From contig NZ_BLVZ01000002.1 in assembly GCF_015471405.1 (NCBI RefSeq), positions 372,001 through 436,000 of the forward strand: 64,000 nt of DNA, given 5' to 3'. The notes beneath the pieces are model-generated. The model was not told the origin of the DNA. It worked only from the letters and a program-made list of their open reading frames with translations, and searched no databases. This DNA comes from Pseudomonas cichorii (GTDB lineage: Bacteria > Pseudomonadota > Gammaproteobacteria > Pseudomonadales > Pseudomonadaceae). Positions 37,168 through 46,678 of this stretch are shown piece after piece (the stretch's first letter is position 1; every line of letters begins with the position of its first letter). Position numbers and translations under genes: made by a program.

Positions 37168-38219
37168 GCGATCAAACGACCGACCAGCCTCACACTCCCG
37201 ACGACCTCACGCCTACCGAAGCCCAGGGTGCTGCCGAACAGGCGCCGAGCAATCAGGCGCAGCAACGTCAACGCGCCAGCCATCTGGCACAGGCGCTGCG
37301 CAATGAGCTGCAAAAAGCACTGATCGGCCAGAATGCAGTGATCGACGATGTCCTGACCGCCCTGATCGGCGGCGGCCATGTGTTGCTTGAAGGTGTGCCG
37401 GGGCTGGGCAAGACCCTGTTGGTCCGCGCCCTGGCTCGCTGCTTCGGCGGTGAGTTCGCCCGCATCCAGTTCACTCCCGACCTGATGCCCAGCGATGTCA
37501 CCGGCCATGCGGTGTACGACATGCAGACCGAGCAGTTCAAACTGCGCAAGGGGCCTCTGTTCACCAATCTGCTGCTGGCCGACGAGATCAACCGCGCACC
37601 GGCCAAGACTCAGGCCGCGCTGCTTGAAGCCATGCAGGAACGGCAAGTCACCCTTGAGGGCCGAGCGTTACCCATTGCCCAGCCCTTCATGGTGCTGGCG
37701 ACGCAAAACCCCATCGAACAGGAAGGCACTTATCCGTTGCCAGAGGCTGAACTGGATCGCTTCATGCTCAAGTTGCGCATGGATTATCCCGACGCTCAGG
37801 AAGAACTGGCCATGGTTCGACAAGTCACCCGCTCGACCCGCGCCGACATGCTTGATGTGCAACCCCTGCGGGTGATCCTGCAAGCCCGTGAGGTTCAGGC
37901 ATTGCAACGCATCGCCAGCGAACTGCCCATGGACGAACAGGTTCTGGACTATGCCGTGCGACTGGCGCGCAGCACACGCACCTGGCCAGGCCTGAGCCTC
38001 GGTGCCGGGCCACGGGCGTCCATCGCTCTGGCCCGTGGCGGACGGGCACGCGCACTGTTACGCGGCGGTGAGTTCGTCATACCGGACGACATCAAAGGCT
38101 GCGCCCTGGCCGTATTGCGCCATCGCGTGCGGCTATCGGCAGAGCTGGATATCGAAGGTCTTTCGGTGGATCAGGTACTCAAGCAAGTACTCGATCAGGT
38201 TCCGGCACCGCGCCTATGA
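37164..38219 (+). CDS. MoxR-type AAA+ ATPase
   Basis: 351 residues. Walker A GGHVLLEGVPGLGKTLLVRALA (about residue 73), Walker B LLLADEINRAPAKTQAALLEAM, sensor 1 FMVLATQNPIEQEGTYPLPEAELDRF, and a sensor 2 region near GPRASIALARGGRARALL. MoxR proteins are thought to act as chaperones that mature protein complexes together with VWA or DUF58 partners. The start at 37164 overlaps the DUF4350 stop (ATGA). Confidence 0.93.
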   Translation: MSDQTTDQPHTPDDLTPTEAQGAAEQAPSNQAQQRQRASHLAQALRNELQKALIGQNAVIDDVLTALIGGGHVLLEGVPGLGKTLLVRALARCFGGEFARIQFTPDLMPSDVTGHAVYDMQTEQFKLRKGPLFTNLLLADEINRAPAKTQAALLEAMQERQVTLEGRALPIAQPFMVLATQNPIEQEGTYPLPEAELDRFMLKLRMDYPDAQEELAMVRQVTRSTRADMLDVQPLRVILQAREVQALQRIASELPMDEQVLDYAVRLARSTRTWPGLSLGAGPRASIALARGGRARALLRGGEFVIPDDIKGCALAVLRHRVRLSAELDIEGLSVDQVLKQVLDQVPAPRL

Positions 38220-39559
38220 AGCAGGCATTCAGGCCTTCTGTCGTACTGTTGCGCTGGCTTGGCGGGCTGGCGGGCATTGCCTTGCTGCTCGGAACCCTCA
38301 AGGCTTTGGGCGTCGAGCTACCCCACCAGGTCACAACCCTGTTCTGGGGAGCGTTGCTCGGGCTGACCGGGGCAAGCCTGTTCGACCTCATCAAGGTCGC
38401 ACGCCAACCGTCACCCGGCGTGCAGCGCCACTTGCCGGGCAGCCTGGCACTGGGACGCTGGAGCGAAGTGCGGCTGGATCTTGAGCACGTCTACCCGAGT
38501 GCCTTGACCTTGCAAGTGTTCGATCACATTCCCAACGGTCTTGAATTTGAAAACATGCCGCAATCGATCACCCTGGCCAGCGGCGAACAAGGCCGGCTGG
38601 GGTATCGTCTGCGCCCCTTGAGCCGAGGGCATTTCGTCTTCGGGCACTGCGAAGTCAGCCTGCCCAGCCCGTTGCGCCTGTGGTCTGCACGTCGCTATCT
38701 GCCGCTGCCCGGCAGCACCCGCGTCTACCCGGATTTCGCCCGACTGTATGGCGGGCAATTGCTGGCTGTGGATAACTGGCTCAGTCAGATCGGCGTACAC
38801 CAGCGTCAACGCCGGGGTCTCGGGCTGGAATTCAATCAATTGCGTGAATTCCGCGAAGGTGACAGCCTGCGGCAGATCGACTGGAAAGCCACTGCCCGGC
38901 AACGCACGCCCATTGCCCGTGAATATCAGGACGAGCGCGACCAGCAAATCATCCTCATGCTCGACTGCGGCCGACGTATGCGCAGTCAGGATGGCGACCT
39001 GTCGCACTTCGATCACAGCCTCAATGCCTGCCTCTTGCTCAGTTACGTTGCATTGCGCCAGGGAGATGCCGTGGGGCTGATGACCTTTGCCGGCGAACAG
39101 CAGCGCTATCTGGCCCCGGTCAAAGGGCAGAGCCAGTTGAACCTGTTGCTCAACAAGGTTTATGACCTGCAAAGTACTCAGCATGCAGCGGACTACAGCG
39201 CTGCGGTACGCCAGGTGCTGGCGCGGCAGAAACGCCGGGCACTGGTGGTACTGGTGACCAACCTGCGCGATGAAGACGATGAAGAGCTGCCGGCAGCCGT
39301 TAAACAGCTCAGCCGCCATCACCGCGTACTGGTCGCCAGTCTGCGTGAAGAGGTTCTCGACAGCCTGCGTCAATCGTCGGTACAAACCTACGATCAGGCG
39401 CTGGCTTATTGCGGGACCATCGATTTTCTCAATGCGAGAGCCGGGCTTCATGAACGCCTGGCAGCCCAGGAAATCCCGGTCATGGATGTACGCCCAGCAG
39501 AACTGGGCGCACAACTGGTCACTCGTTACTTGAGCTGGAAGAAAGCAGGAACCCTGTAA
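38216..39559 (+). CDS. DUF58 (VWA-like) protein, MoxR partner
   Basis: 447 residues. Two membrane helices lie at the N-terminus (about residues 12-65). A periplasmic or cytosolic beta-rich part precedes the DUF58 core, which reads LGLEFNQLREFREGDSLRQIDWKATARQRTPIAREYQDERDQQ near residue 200 and has the VWA-like metal site IILMLDCGRRM. The operon ends with this gene. DUF58 proteins are the standard companions of MoxR ATPases. Confidence 0.9.
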   Translation: MKQAFRPSVVLLRWLGGLAGIALLLGTLKALGVELPHQVTTLFWGALLGLTGASLFDLIKVARQPSPGVQRHLPGSLALGRWSEVRLDLEHVYPSALTLQVFDHIPNGLEFENMPQSITLASGEQGRLGYRLRPLSRGHFVFGHCEVSLPSPLRLWSARRYLPLPGSTRVYPDFARLYGGQLLAVDNWLSQIGVHQRQRRGLGLEFNQLREFREGDSLRQIDWKATARQRTPIAREYQDERDQQIILMLDCGRRMRSQDGDLSHFDHSLNACLLLSYVALRQGDAVGLMTFAGEQQRYLAPVKGQSQLNLLLNKVYDLQSTQHAADYSAAVRQVLARQKRRALVVLVTNLRDEDDEELPAAVKQLSRHHRVLVASLREEVLDSLRQSSVQTYDQALAYCGTIDFLNARAGLHERLAAQEIPVMDVRPAELGAQLVTRYLSWKKAGTL

Positions 39560-39569
39560 ATCGCCTGCG

Positions 39570-39929
39570 TCAGGCTGAAGCTTCCACAAGGTAGAAGCAG
39601 AAGTAATGACGCAGAGCATCGGCAAGATCACGATAGCCCTCAGGCACCGTGTTCAATAAAAAGCCCGAATTGTAGTTTCCAGGTGTTTCATCTTCGTTGC
39701 ACCACAGGCAGGTGGCATTTACATCTACCATCCTTTGCCCGCTCTCGTTAACGGGCATCTTCATGCGCAAATCAAATACTGCGCCGACCAGTAATGGCAA
39801 GTCACTGATGAGCATCAATCCCTCTTCAGAGACATTGCCCAGACAACCTATCGACCTGCCGGTGTAGCGATTTGAGACGTGAAGATAATCTTGCAATTGG
39901 TGACGTTCAATCCTTCGATTCCTTTGCAT
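39570..39929 (-). CDS. PilZ-domain protein, cyclic-di-GMP binding
   Basis: 119 residues from ATG 39929. The PilZ signature is complete: RNRRIERHQLQDY with the arginine pair, and GNVSEEGLML (N-x-S-x-x-G) about 30 residues later. PilZ domains bind cyclic-di-GMP and control motility, exopolysaccharide or virulence. It is a stand-alone domain with no effector attached and is convergent with the DUF58 gene. The longer frame to 39980 has no ribosome site. Confidence 0.85.
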   Translation of the reverse strand: MQRNRRIERHQLQDYLHVSNRYTGRSIGCLGNVSEEGLMLISDLPLLVGAVFDLRMKMPVNESGQRMVDVNATCLWCNEDETPGNYNSGFLLNTVPEGYRDLADALRHYFCFYLVEASA

Positions 39930-40128
39930 CTCAGCCGCCTTCTGAACTATTGGGCGTGATCCTGCACGCGAACAATTCAAATTCCCTGCGGTTACGACCT
40001 ACTCATGCCGCATGGAAAGCCCTTGAAACAGGTTTAGCTCTGTACATTCCATTCCCTTGACACAGAGCCTAGCCGAGATTTTTTTAACATCCACCCAAAA
40101 ACGCTACTTTTCCCCCAATCGGGTGTAA

Positions 40129-40503
40129 TCATTTTGACGCAGGAAGGGGCTTCGCAGGTTGTCCACCGAGGTTATGGCCCAGTTGCGACAAGGTATCGAG
40201 GCGTGCGCGGGCACGGTACGCATATTCACTGGAAGGATACCTGGCAATCAGAAATTGATAGGTCTGCACCGCATCTATATACAGCTTTTGCCTTTCAAGG
40301 CATTGCCCACGCAGCATAGACACTTCCGGCAGGACGTACGGGCGATCACGGCTCTGACGCTCGACCTTCGACAGAGACAGCATCACACTGTCGCAATCAC
40401 CACGATCATAAGCCTGATAGGCCTCATTCAAGTTGGCGTTCATCGCCCAACGGGTACATCCGCTGACAGCAACCAGTAATACAAGAATCGTTAAAATGCG
40501 CAT
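40129..40503 (-). CDS. Small TPR lipoprotein
   Basis: 124 residues. The lipobox LLVAVSGC (lipid on Cys about residue 16) marks it as a membrane lipoprotein. Two or so TPR-like helix pairs follow (ANLNEAYQAYDRGDC and DAVQTYQFLIARYPSSEYAYRARARLDTL), similar to YbgF/BamD-type repeats. It probably serves in the periplasm as a protein-interaction module. It has its own upstream gap and is divergent from pykA. Confidence 0.8.
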   Translation of the reverse strand: MRILTILVLLVAVSGCTRWAMNANLNEAYQAYDRGDCDSVMLSLSKVERQSRDRPYVLPEVSMLRGQCLERQKLYIDAVQTYQFLIARYPSSEYAYRARARLDTLSQLGHNLGGQPAKPLPASK

Positions 40504-40681
40504 GAGAGTCTCCTGTTCTGTGCCTTGATATCGGCCCCCGGCCCCATTTCTTCAGGGCCGATTCAACACCGATCATCAGCCGATTGCCCTGCCGATTTCC
40601 GAAGAGGTAGTGCAAAGGAACAATGACTAAAGCCCCGGACAGGAGTAGCCTCTCGCTGCGCTTCAATTAAGGAGTTTGTGC

Positions 40682-42133
40682 ATGACCGTTCGCCGCACCA
40701 AAATCGTCGCCACACTTGGCCCTGCCAGTAATTCGCCTGAAGTCATCGAACAACTCATTCTCTCGGGTCTGGACGTTGCTCGCCTGAACTTCTCCCACGG
40801 CACCCCGGATGAGCACAAGGCTCGCGCCAGGCTGATCCGTGAAATCGCCGCCAGACACGGGCGCTTCGTCGCACTGCTGGGTGACCTGCAAGGCCCGAAA
40901 ATTCGTATCGCCAAGTTCGCCAACAAACGAATAGAGCTTAAGGTCGGAGACAAGTTCACCTTCTCCACCGCTCATCCACTGACCGATGGCAATCAGGAAA
41001 TCGTGGGCATCGATTACCCCGACCTGGTCAAGGACTGCGGCGTGGGCGACGAGCTGCTGCTCGACGACGGTCGCGTGGTCATGCGCGTCGATACACAAAC
41101 GGCTGAAGAACTGCATTGCACCGTGTTGATCGGTGGCCCGCTCTCGGACCACAAAGGCATCAACCGCCGCGGTGGTGGCCTGACAGCACCCGCGCTGACC
41201 GAAAAAGACAAACAGGACATCAAGCTGGCTGCAGAAATGGAGCTGGACTACCTGGCCGTTTCCTTCCCGCGCGATGCCGCGGACATGGAATACGCTCGCA
41301 AGCTGCGTGACGAAGCCGGCGGCACTGCCTGGCTGGTCGCCAAGATCGAGCGCGCCGAAGCCGTTGCAAACGATGAAGTGCTCGACGAGCTTATCCGCGC
41401 CAGCGATGCCGTCATGGTTGCCCGTGGTGACCTGGGCGTTGAAATCGGTGACGCCGAACTGGTCGGCGTACAGAAACGCATCATCCTGCACGCACGTCGC
41501 CACAACAAGGCGGTGATCGTTGCCACGCAAATGATGGAGTCGATGATCTCCAGCCCGATGCCGACCCGCGCCGAAGTGTCCGACGTGGCCAACGCCGTGC
41601 TCGACTACACCGACGCCGTGATGCTCTCGGCTGAAAGTGCCGCCGGTTCCTATCCGATCGAAGCTGTACAGGCCATGGCTCGCATCTGCCTGGGCGCTGA
41701 AAAGCACCCGACAGGCAAGACCTCCAGCCACCGCATCGGTCACTCGTTCACTCGCTGTGACGAAAGCATCGCGCTGGCCGCCATGTACACCGCCAACCAC
41801 TTCCCGGGCGTCAAGGCGATCATCGCCCTGACCGAAAGTGGCTACACCCCGCTGATCATGTCGCGTATCCGTTCTTCGGTGCCGATCTATGCGTTCTCCC
41901 CGCACCGCGAAACCCAGGCGCGTGCCGCCATGTTCCGTGGCGTCTACACCGTGCCGTTCGACCCGGCAGCCCTGCCGCCAGGTCAAGTCAGCCAGGCTGC
42001 GGTAGACGAACTGCTCAAGCGCGGTCTGGTCGAGCAAGGCGACTGGGTCATCCTGACCAAGGGCGACAGCTACCACACCATCGGTGGCACCAACGGCATG
42101 AAAATCCTGCACGTTGGCGATCCCCTGGTTTAA
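40682..42133 (+). CDS. pykA: Pyruvate kinase II
   Basis: 483 residues, the PykA length. Catalytic marks are RRTKIVATLGPAS and VARLNFSHG at the N-terminus, LGDLQGPKIR, the active-site loop VARGDLGVEIG (about residue 245), VATQMMESM, and the C-terminal allosteric domain. It converts phosphoenolpyruvate and ADP to pyruvate and ATP. ATG 40682 is preferred to 40676. A strong terminator follows at 42152. Confidence 0.96.
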   Translation: MTVRRTKIVATLGPASNSPEVIEQLILSGLDVARLNFSHGTPDEHKARARLIREIAARHGRFVALLGDLQGPKIRIAKFANKRIELKVGDKFTFSTAHPLTDGNQEIVGIDYPDLVKDCGVGDELLLDDGRVVMRVDTQTAEELHCTVLIGGPLSDHKGINRRGGGLTAPALTEKDKQDIKLAAEMELDYLAVSFPRDAADMEYARKLRDEAGGTAWLVAKIERAEAVANDEVLDELIRASDAVMVARGDLGVEIGDAELVGVQKRIILHARRHNKAVIVATQMMESMISSPMPTRAEVSDVANAVLDYTDAVMLSAESAAGSYPIEAVQAMARICLGAEKHPTGKTSSHRIGHSFTRCDESIALAAMYTANHFPGVKAIIALTESGYTPLIMSRIRSSVPIYAFSPHRETQARAAMFRGVYTVPFDPAALPPGQVSQAAVDELLKRGLVEQGDWVILTKGDSYHTIGGTNGMKILHVGDPLV

Positions 42134-42151
42134 AACGCCAGACGCCGTAAA

Positions 42152-42191
42152 CGAAAACCCCCGGTCTCTCGCGAGCCGGGGGTTTTCGTTT
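42152..42191. terminator. Terminator of pykA
   Basis: CGAAAACCCCCGG and CCGGGGGTTTTCG form a perfect 13-bp stem, followed by TTTTA. It can serve both the pykA and the reductase transcript. Confidence 0.9.
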
Positions 42192-42243
42192 TATGGAAGC
42201 ATGATCTGGAAAGGGACTTGGTCGCGACGCTTCAAAACAATAC

Positions 42244-43179
42244 CTAACGGCCTGAAAACACATCAGCAAGCATCTGGCTACGAGGTAAACCAGCCATGTA
42301 GAGCCGCTTGGCGAACACTTCGACACTCTCGGGACTGCCGCAAACCAACGCCATGGCTTGCCTGGATAGAAGGCGCAATTCAGACAATGCGCTTTGCAGT
42401 TCATCGGCAACGATCATCTGAATATGCAGATTGGCATGCCGGGTTGCCAGCGCCTGCAATGCATCACGAAGGTAATGCTCACTCCTTTCATGTGCCAGAT
42501 GCAGCACACGAATCACACCCTTGTGCTCCTGACGCAACGCCTCGCGCAGCACGCCCCACAACGGGCCAAGCCCGGTGCCAGCCGCCAGCAGCAACAGCGG
42601 ACGCTCCTGCCAGTCGGGGTCGTATTGCAAGGCACCGCCACGCAACTCGCCCAGCCTGATGGCATCGCCCACTTGCAACTGCCTTGCAACATCGCAGAAC
42701 GCGCCGGGACGGCGGCAATCGAGGTGAAACTCCAGAAAAGCGTCTTCACCGGGCAGGCTGGCCAGTGAATACGGCCGCGCAACCCCGCTGCTCGTCCACA
42801 GCACCTGATGCTGACCGGCGCGGTAACGCAGCGGGCGCTCCGGCTCCAGACGCAAACGCAGCACCGTCGGGCTCAGCCAGTCGCAGCCCGACACTCTGGC
42901 AGGCAAACCGTCGCGAACCGGGTCGAAGACCTCCACCGTCAGATCTTCAACCACACGGCACTGGCACGCCAGACGCCAACCCTGCTGACGCTTGTCCGCA
43001 GCCAGCGCATCGGGTTTGTCATCCGCAGGTTCGCCCTGTACGCAGCGCACCAGACACGCATGGCAACTGCCCGCCCGACAACTGTAAGGTACGGCAATAC
43101 CCGCCTGATTAAGGGCATCGAGCAGATTACTGGCCGCAGCCACCGGCCAGTGCCGGTCGCCGACATGTATCTCAGGCAT
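42244..43179 (-). CDS. Two-domain 2Fe-2S ferredoxin / FAD reductase
   Basis: 311 residues. The plant-type ferredoxin domain has the cluster motif CRAGSCHACLVRC (Cys about 34, 39, 42) and a fourth cysteine in RLACQCRV. An FAD-binding reductase domain follows (VARPYSLAS, about residue 135), with NAD(P)-binding GTGLGPLWGVLREA (about 200) and CGSPESVEVFAKRL near the end. This is the layout of phenol hydroxylase or CDP-glucoseen reductase electron-transfer proteins. No oxygenase is adjacent, so the partner is unknown. Divergent from fumA. Confidence 0.87.
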   Translation of the reverse strand: MPEIHVGDRHWPVAAASNLLDALNQAGIAVPYSCRAGSCHACLVRCVQGEPADDKPDALAADKRQQGWRLACQCRVVEDLTVEVFDPVRDGLPARVSGCDWLSPTVLRLRLEPERPLRYRAGQHQVLWTSSGVARPYSLASLPGEDAFLEFHLDCRRPGAFCDVARQLQVGDAIRLGELRGGALQYDPDWQERPLLLLAAGTGLGPLWGVLREALRQEHKGVIRVLHLAHERSEHYLRDALQALATRHANLHIQMIVADELQSALSELRLLSRQAMALVCGSPESVEVFAKRLYMAGLPRSQMLADVFSGR

Positions 43180-43365
43180 CGGAAAGTTCCAGGCCCTGCG
43201 CAGAAAATATGCGCGATTGTACAGGTTGGTCGATTGGGCGGGTTATACTGCCGCGCCTTTTTGCGCCCGCTACGGCTACCCTGACAACTCTGGCTCGTGC
43301 CGCTGTGCCAGATGTCTGCCGATAGCGTAATTGAATGTTCCCGTCCTTACAGAGGAGCGCGCCGC

Positions 43366-44889
43366 ATGACCGTGATCAAGCAAGACGACCTGATTCAGAG
43401 CGTTGCAGACGCACTGCAATTCATTTCCTATTACCACCCCGTTGATTTCATCCAGGCCATGCATGAGGCCTATCTGCGTGAAGAGTCCCCTGCTGCCCGC
43501 GATTCCATGGCTCAGATCCTGATCAACTCGCGCATGTGTGCAACCGGCCATCGTCCGATCTGCCAGGACACCGGTATCGTCACCGTGTTCGTGCGTGTCG
43601 GCATGGACGTACGCTGGGATGGCGCCACCATGGGCCTGGACGACATGATCAACGAGGGCGTGCGTCGCGCCTACAACCTGCCTGAAAACGTCCTGCGCGC
43701 TTCGATCCTGGCCGACCCGGCTGGCGCTCGTAAAAACACCAAGGACAACACTCCGGCGGTCATCCACTACTCCATCGTGCCGGGTAACACCGTCGAAGTG
43801 GACGTCGCGGCCAAAGGCGGCGGCTCGGAAAACAAATCGAAGATGGCGATGCTCAACCCGTCCGACTCCATCGTCGACTGGGTACTGAAAACCGTTCCGA
43901 CCATGGGCGCTGGCTGGTGCCCACCGGGCATGCTGGGCATCGGTATCGGCGGCACTGCCGAGAAGGCGGCGGTCATGGCCAAGGAAGTGTTGATGGAGTC
44001 CATCGACATTCACGAGCTGAAGGCCCGTGGCCCGCAAAACCGTATCGAAGAAATGCGTCTTGAGCTGTTCGAGAAGGTCAACCAACTGGGCATCGGCGCT
44101 CAGGGCCTTGGCGGTCTGACCACCGTGCTTGACGTCAAGATCATGGACTACCCGACCCACGCCGCTTCGCTGCCGGTGTGCATGATCCCCAACTGCGCCG
44201 CCACCCGTCACGCGCACTTCGTTCTGGACGGCTCCGGCCCGGCTTCCCTGGAAGCGCCGCCACTGGACGCTTACCCGGAAATCGTCTGGGAAGCAGGCCC
44301 GTCGGCCCGCCGCGTCAACCTCGACACCCTGACGCCGGAAGAAGTACAGAGCTGGCAGCCGGGCGAAACCGTTCTGCTCAACGGCAAGATGCTCACCGGT
44401 CGCGACGCAGCGCACAAGCGCATGGTCGAGATGCTGAACAAGGGCGAAACCCTGCCGGTAGACCTCAAGGGCCGTTTCATCTACTACGTCGGCCCGGTCG
44501 ATCCGGTACGCGAAGAAGTGGTTGGCCCGGCTGGCCCGACAACGGCCACGCGGATGGACAAGTTCACCCGCCAGATCCTTGAACAGACCGGCCTGCTGGG
44601 CATGATCGGCAAATCCGAGCGCGGCCCGACCGCTATCGACGCGATCAAGGACAGCAAGGCTGTGTACCTGATGGCCGTCGGTGGCGCTGCTTACCTCGTG
44701 GCTCAGGCGATCAAGAAATCCAAGGTCCTGGCCTTTGCCGAACTGGGCATGGAAGCGATCTACGAGTTCGAGGTCAAGGACATGCCAGTCACGGTCGCCG
44801 TCGACAGCAAAGGCGAATCCGTACACATCACCGGCCCGCAGATCTGGCAGAAAAAGATCAGCGACAGCCTGGCGGTGGAAGTGCAGTAA
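43366..44889 (+). CDS. fumA: Class I (4Fe-4S) fumarate hydratase
   Basis: 507 residues from ATG 43366 behind AGAGGAG. The alpha part carries CATGHRPICQDTGIVTVFV, and the beta part YYVGPVDPVREEVVGPAGPTTATRMD. The class I Fe-S hydratase core is complete; the family hydrates fumarate to malate and is sensitive to oxidants. This is the single-chain fusion form. A TATACT -10-like sequence is present near 43241. A terminator follows. Confidence 0.95.
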   Translation: MTVIKQDDLIQSVADALQFISYYHPVDFIQAMHEAYLREESPAARDSMAQILINSRMCATGHRPICQDTGIVTVFVRVGMDVRWDGATMGLDDMINEGVRRAYNLPENVLRASILADPAGARKNTKDNTPAVIHYSIVPGNTVEVDVAAKGGGSENKSKMAMLNPSDSIVDWVLKTVPTMGAGWCPPGMLGIGIGGTAEKAAVMAKEVLMESIDIHELKARGPQNRIEEMRLELFEKVNQLGIGAQGLGGLTTVLDVKIMDYPTHAASLPVCMIPNCAATRHAHFVLDGSGPASLEAPPLDAYPEIVWEAGPSARRVNLDTLTPEEVQSWQPGETVLLNGKMLTGRDAAHKRMVEMLNKGETLPVDLKGRFIYYVGPVDPVREEVVGPAGPTTATRMDKFTRQILEQTGLLGMIGKSERGPTAIDAIKDSKAVYLMAVGGAAYLVAQAIKKSKVLAFAELGMEAIYEFEVKDMPVTVAVDSKGESVHITGPQIWQKKISDSLAVEVQ

Positions 44890-44906
44890 GTCTGGTTGGC
44901 GTACTC

Positions 44907-44939
44907 AAAAAACCCGGCGCAATGCCGGGTTTTCTTTTT
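44907..44939 (+). terminator. Terminator of fumA
   Basis: AACCCGGC, GCAAT loop, GCCGGGTT and TTCTTTTT. It begins about 18 bp after the stop codon. Confidence 0.85.
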
Positions 44940-44953
44940 GTGTTCTTGCTCTT

Positions 44954-45005
44954 TAGCGAATGAATTCGCTTCTACACGGTCCGGTAGGAGCGAATTCATT
45001 CGCGA
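44954..45005. repeat. REPIN: inverted pair of REP elements
   Basis: TAGCGAATGAATTCGCTTCT and the inverted arm GTAGGAGCGAATTCATTCGC, with a 7-bp spacer. It lies between fumA and the small minus-strand gene. Confidence 0.88.
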
Positions 45006-45016
45006 AGGGACGGTAT

Positions 45017-45247
45017 CTACAAACAGGCTATCGAACGATCCACCATAGCCTTGGCCATTTCCGCCAGATGCTGCACCGAGAAGGCCAGATCGCGGCTTGT
45101 GCCCTGGGCGCAGTCGCCCGACTCGTAGGCTGTGGTGATGATGCAGCGCAACAGGTCGGAAGCGTAATTGAGCGCTTCTTCCCGATTGACGGACTCGTTG
45201 ACGATAAACAGGGCTGTGGGTGGGGCTGGTATGACTTTATCGAGCAT
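45017..45247 (-). CDS. Small DUF6124/DUF3077-like protein
   Basis: 76 residues from the ATG at 45247. The core NREEALNYASDLLRCIITTAYESGDCAQGTSRDLAFSVQHLAEMAKAMVDRSI resembles the helical C-terminal half of the DUF3077/DUF6124 group that is plentiful in pseudomonads. The usual N-terminal extension is short here. It is preceded by a long structured leader on the same strand. Function of the family is unknown to me. Confidence 0.65.
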   Translation of the reverse strand: MLDKVIPAPPTALFIVNESVNREEALNYASDLLRCIITTAYESGDCAQGTSRDLAFSVQHLAEMAKAMVDRSIACL

Positions 45248-45249
45248 TT

Positions 45250-45480
45250 GTGCAACTCCAGGCTTGTTAAAGGAGCCGCCTCTTATCGCTACCAACGATC
45301 AGGGTGGCGGCCGTGCGCAAGTTGGTAGACCGGCAGCCTGGCGAACCGGTGCGTCCGAGAACGCCGAGCGCACGGCCACCATAAACGCAGGCCGTAAAAA
45401 CGCGCCCCGTAGAAGGTGGCGCATTGCGCCGGGCTAGCTCAGGTCTACCAAACCTGATCGCTGATTTTGCAGCGACCGGG
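45250..45480 (-). promoter_or_regulatory. Long structured leader upstream of the DUF6124-like gene
   Basis: A perfect 10-bp inverted repeat, TTGGTAGACC (45322-45331) and GGTCTACCAA (45442-45451), encloses about 110 bp. Inside and near it lie smaller hairpins: ACCGG/CCGGT at 45329-45350, and CGCTG/CAGCG around 45459-45475. No reading frame covers the region. The layout suggests an RNA leader or a separate small RNA. From memory, similar sequence precedes DUF3077-type genes elsewhere in Pseudomonas; this is not verified. Confidence 0.45.
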
Positions 45481-45781
45481 GCAGCCTAGAGACCTGAATG
45501 ACAAGGCGCAAGAGGTTGGGATTTTCTCGGAAATGTCCTTCAAGGGAAAGAGAGGCATCCTGTCATTTAGAACAAAAAACTGAATGACCGAAGCATCGGT
45601 AAAGATCCATTCTCATAAAAAACCCGGCCTTTATCACCCATCAAGCTATGCCTTTAAAAACATGTAACTCATTGTTTTAAATTTTAAAAAAAAACATATT
45701 CCTTCCTCACTGTCATTTCTGTCAGATGACAAAAACCCTCTATTGAAAAAAGCTGTCAGTAATCCCCGCAGGAGCACTGAC

Positions 45782-46678
45782 ATGTCCGACCAGCCTTTTT
45801 CCTTACTCAGAAATCTCGCCAAAACCGAGCCATCTCCTGTTGAACAGGCAGATGGAAAAATGACGTTTATCAGCGCCATTCAAGAGATGGGGATTACTTC
45901 GGTATTCGACATTGTGCGCCGCGCCAAGCCTGCTTTCGTGCGAGAGCTTGCCCGGTTGAGCGATGCCAACGGTGAGCTGGCTTATGAAAACGCCCGTTGT
46001 TACGCCACCCAGATTGTTCGGCTGTATCGCAACCAACTGGTGTCATCCGGGCGCACTCAAAGCATTACCAGGCGTACCGGTGTTCGCTCGCTGGTGGATA
46101 TCGGTCCCAGCTTCCCCAACCTGTTCAAGGAAAACTGGGACCTGTTTTGCAAGGTGGGCGCGATTGAAGCCAAGGACTCGCCCGCGGCGTACCTCACGTC
46201 CCTGTACAGGTTTGCCAGGGAAGAGCTGGAAGGCAGCACCCCGGAAACAAACCGTATCAGTCTCGAAGACCGTCGCCCGGACCTGAAAGATCTTTTGATC
46301 GATCAGCAAAGTACCTTCACTCCGGTGCCGACCTTGCAGATCGTCAATCAGGTATTGAGCAAGGCCATCGACACTTATGTCGATACCGTAGAAGCGGACA
46401 AGGACAAGACCATTTATCAATTGGTGGCGGAAAAGAAACACCCCTTTCTGTTCCCGTACAACTTTCACCATCAACAGATCATGCTGGGCCTTGGCGGCAA
46501 GAAACCGAGGCTGGGCGAGCTGAGTTACCGTATAAGCCTTGAGGTTCCGGCCACATCTGCCGGGACCAGCGCCTATGGAGCTCTGCAACACAACAGTTCC
46601 GTAGCGCAGGTGATGATGAGCGGGTTCAGCCCCGAGCTGTTTAGGACTGAGATAAATACAGAGGGTCAAATAAGATAA
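45782..46678 (+). pseudogene. Tc insecticidal toxin A component, interrupted by the prophage
   Basis: It begins normally at ATG 45782 with AGGAG 7 bp upstream. The encoded N-terminus matches the VRP1-type start of TcA/TcdA toxins (GITSVFDIVRRAKPAFVRELA near residue 34, then YATQIVRLYRNQL). After about 285 codons (..GFSPEL) the frame runs into the prophage end and stops after about 13 phage-encoded residues. A full TcA is usually well over 1000 residues, so this is a fragment. The remainder should lie beyond the prophage's right end, outside the window. Confidence 0.8.

Noticed and set aside
40667..42112. Long minus-strand open frame opposite pykA
   Set aside because: Antisense of a highly conserved enzyme; composition unlike a real protein.
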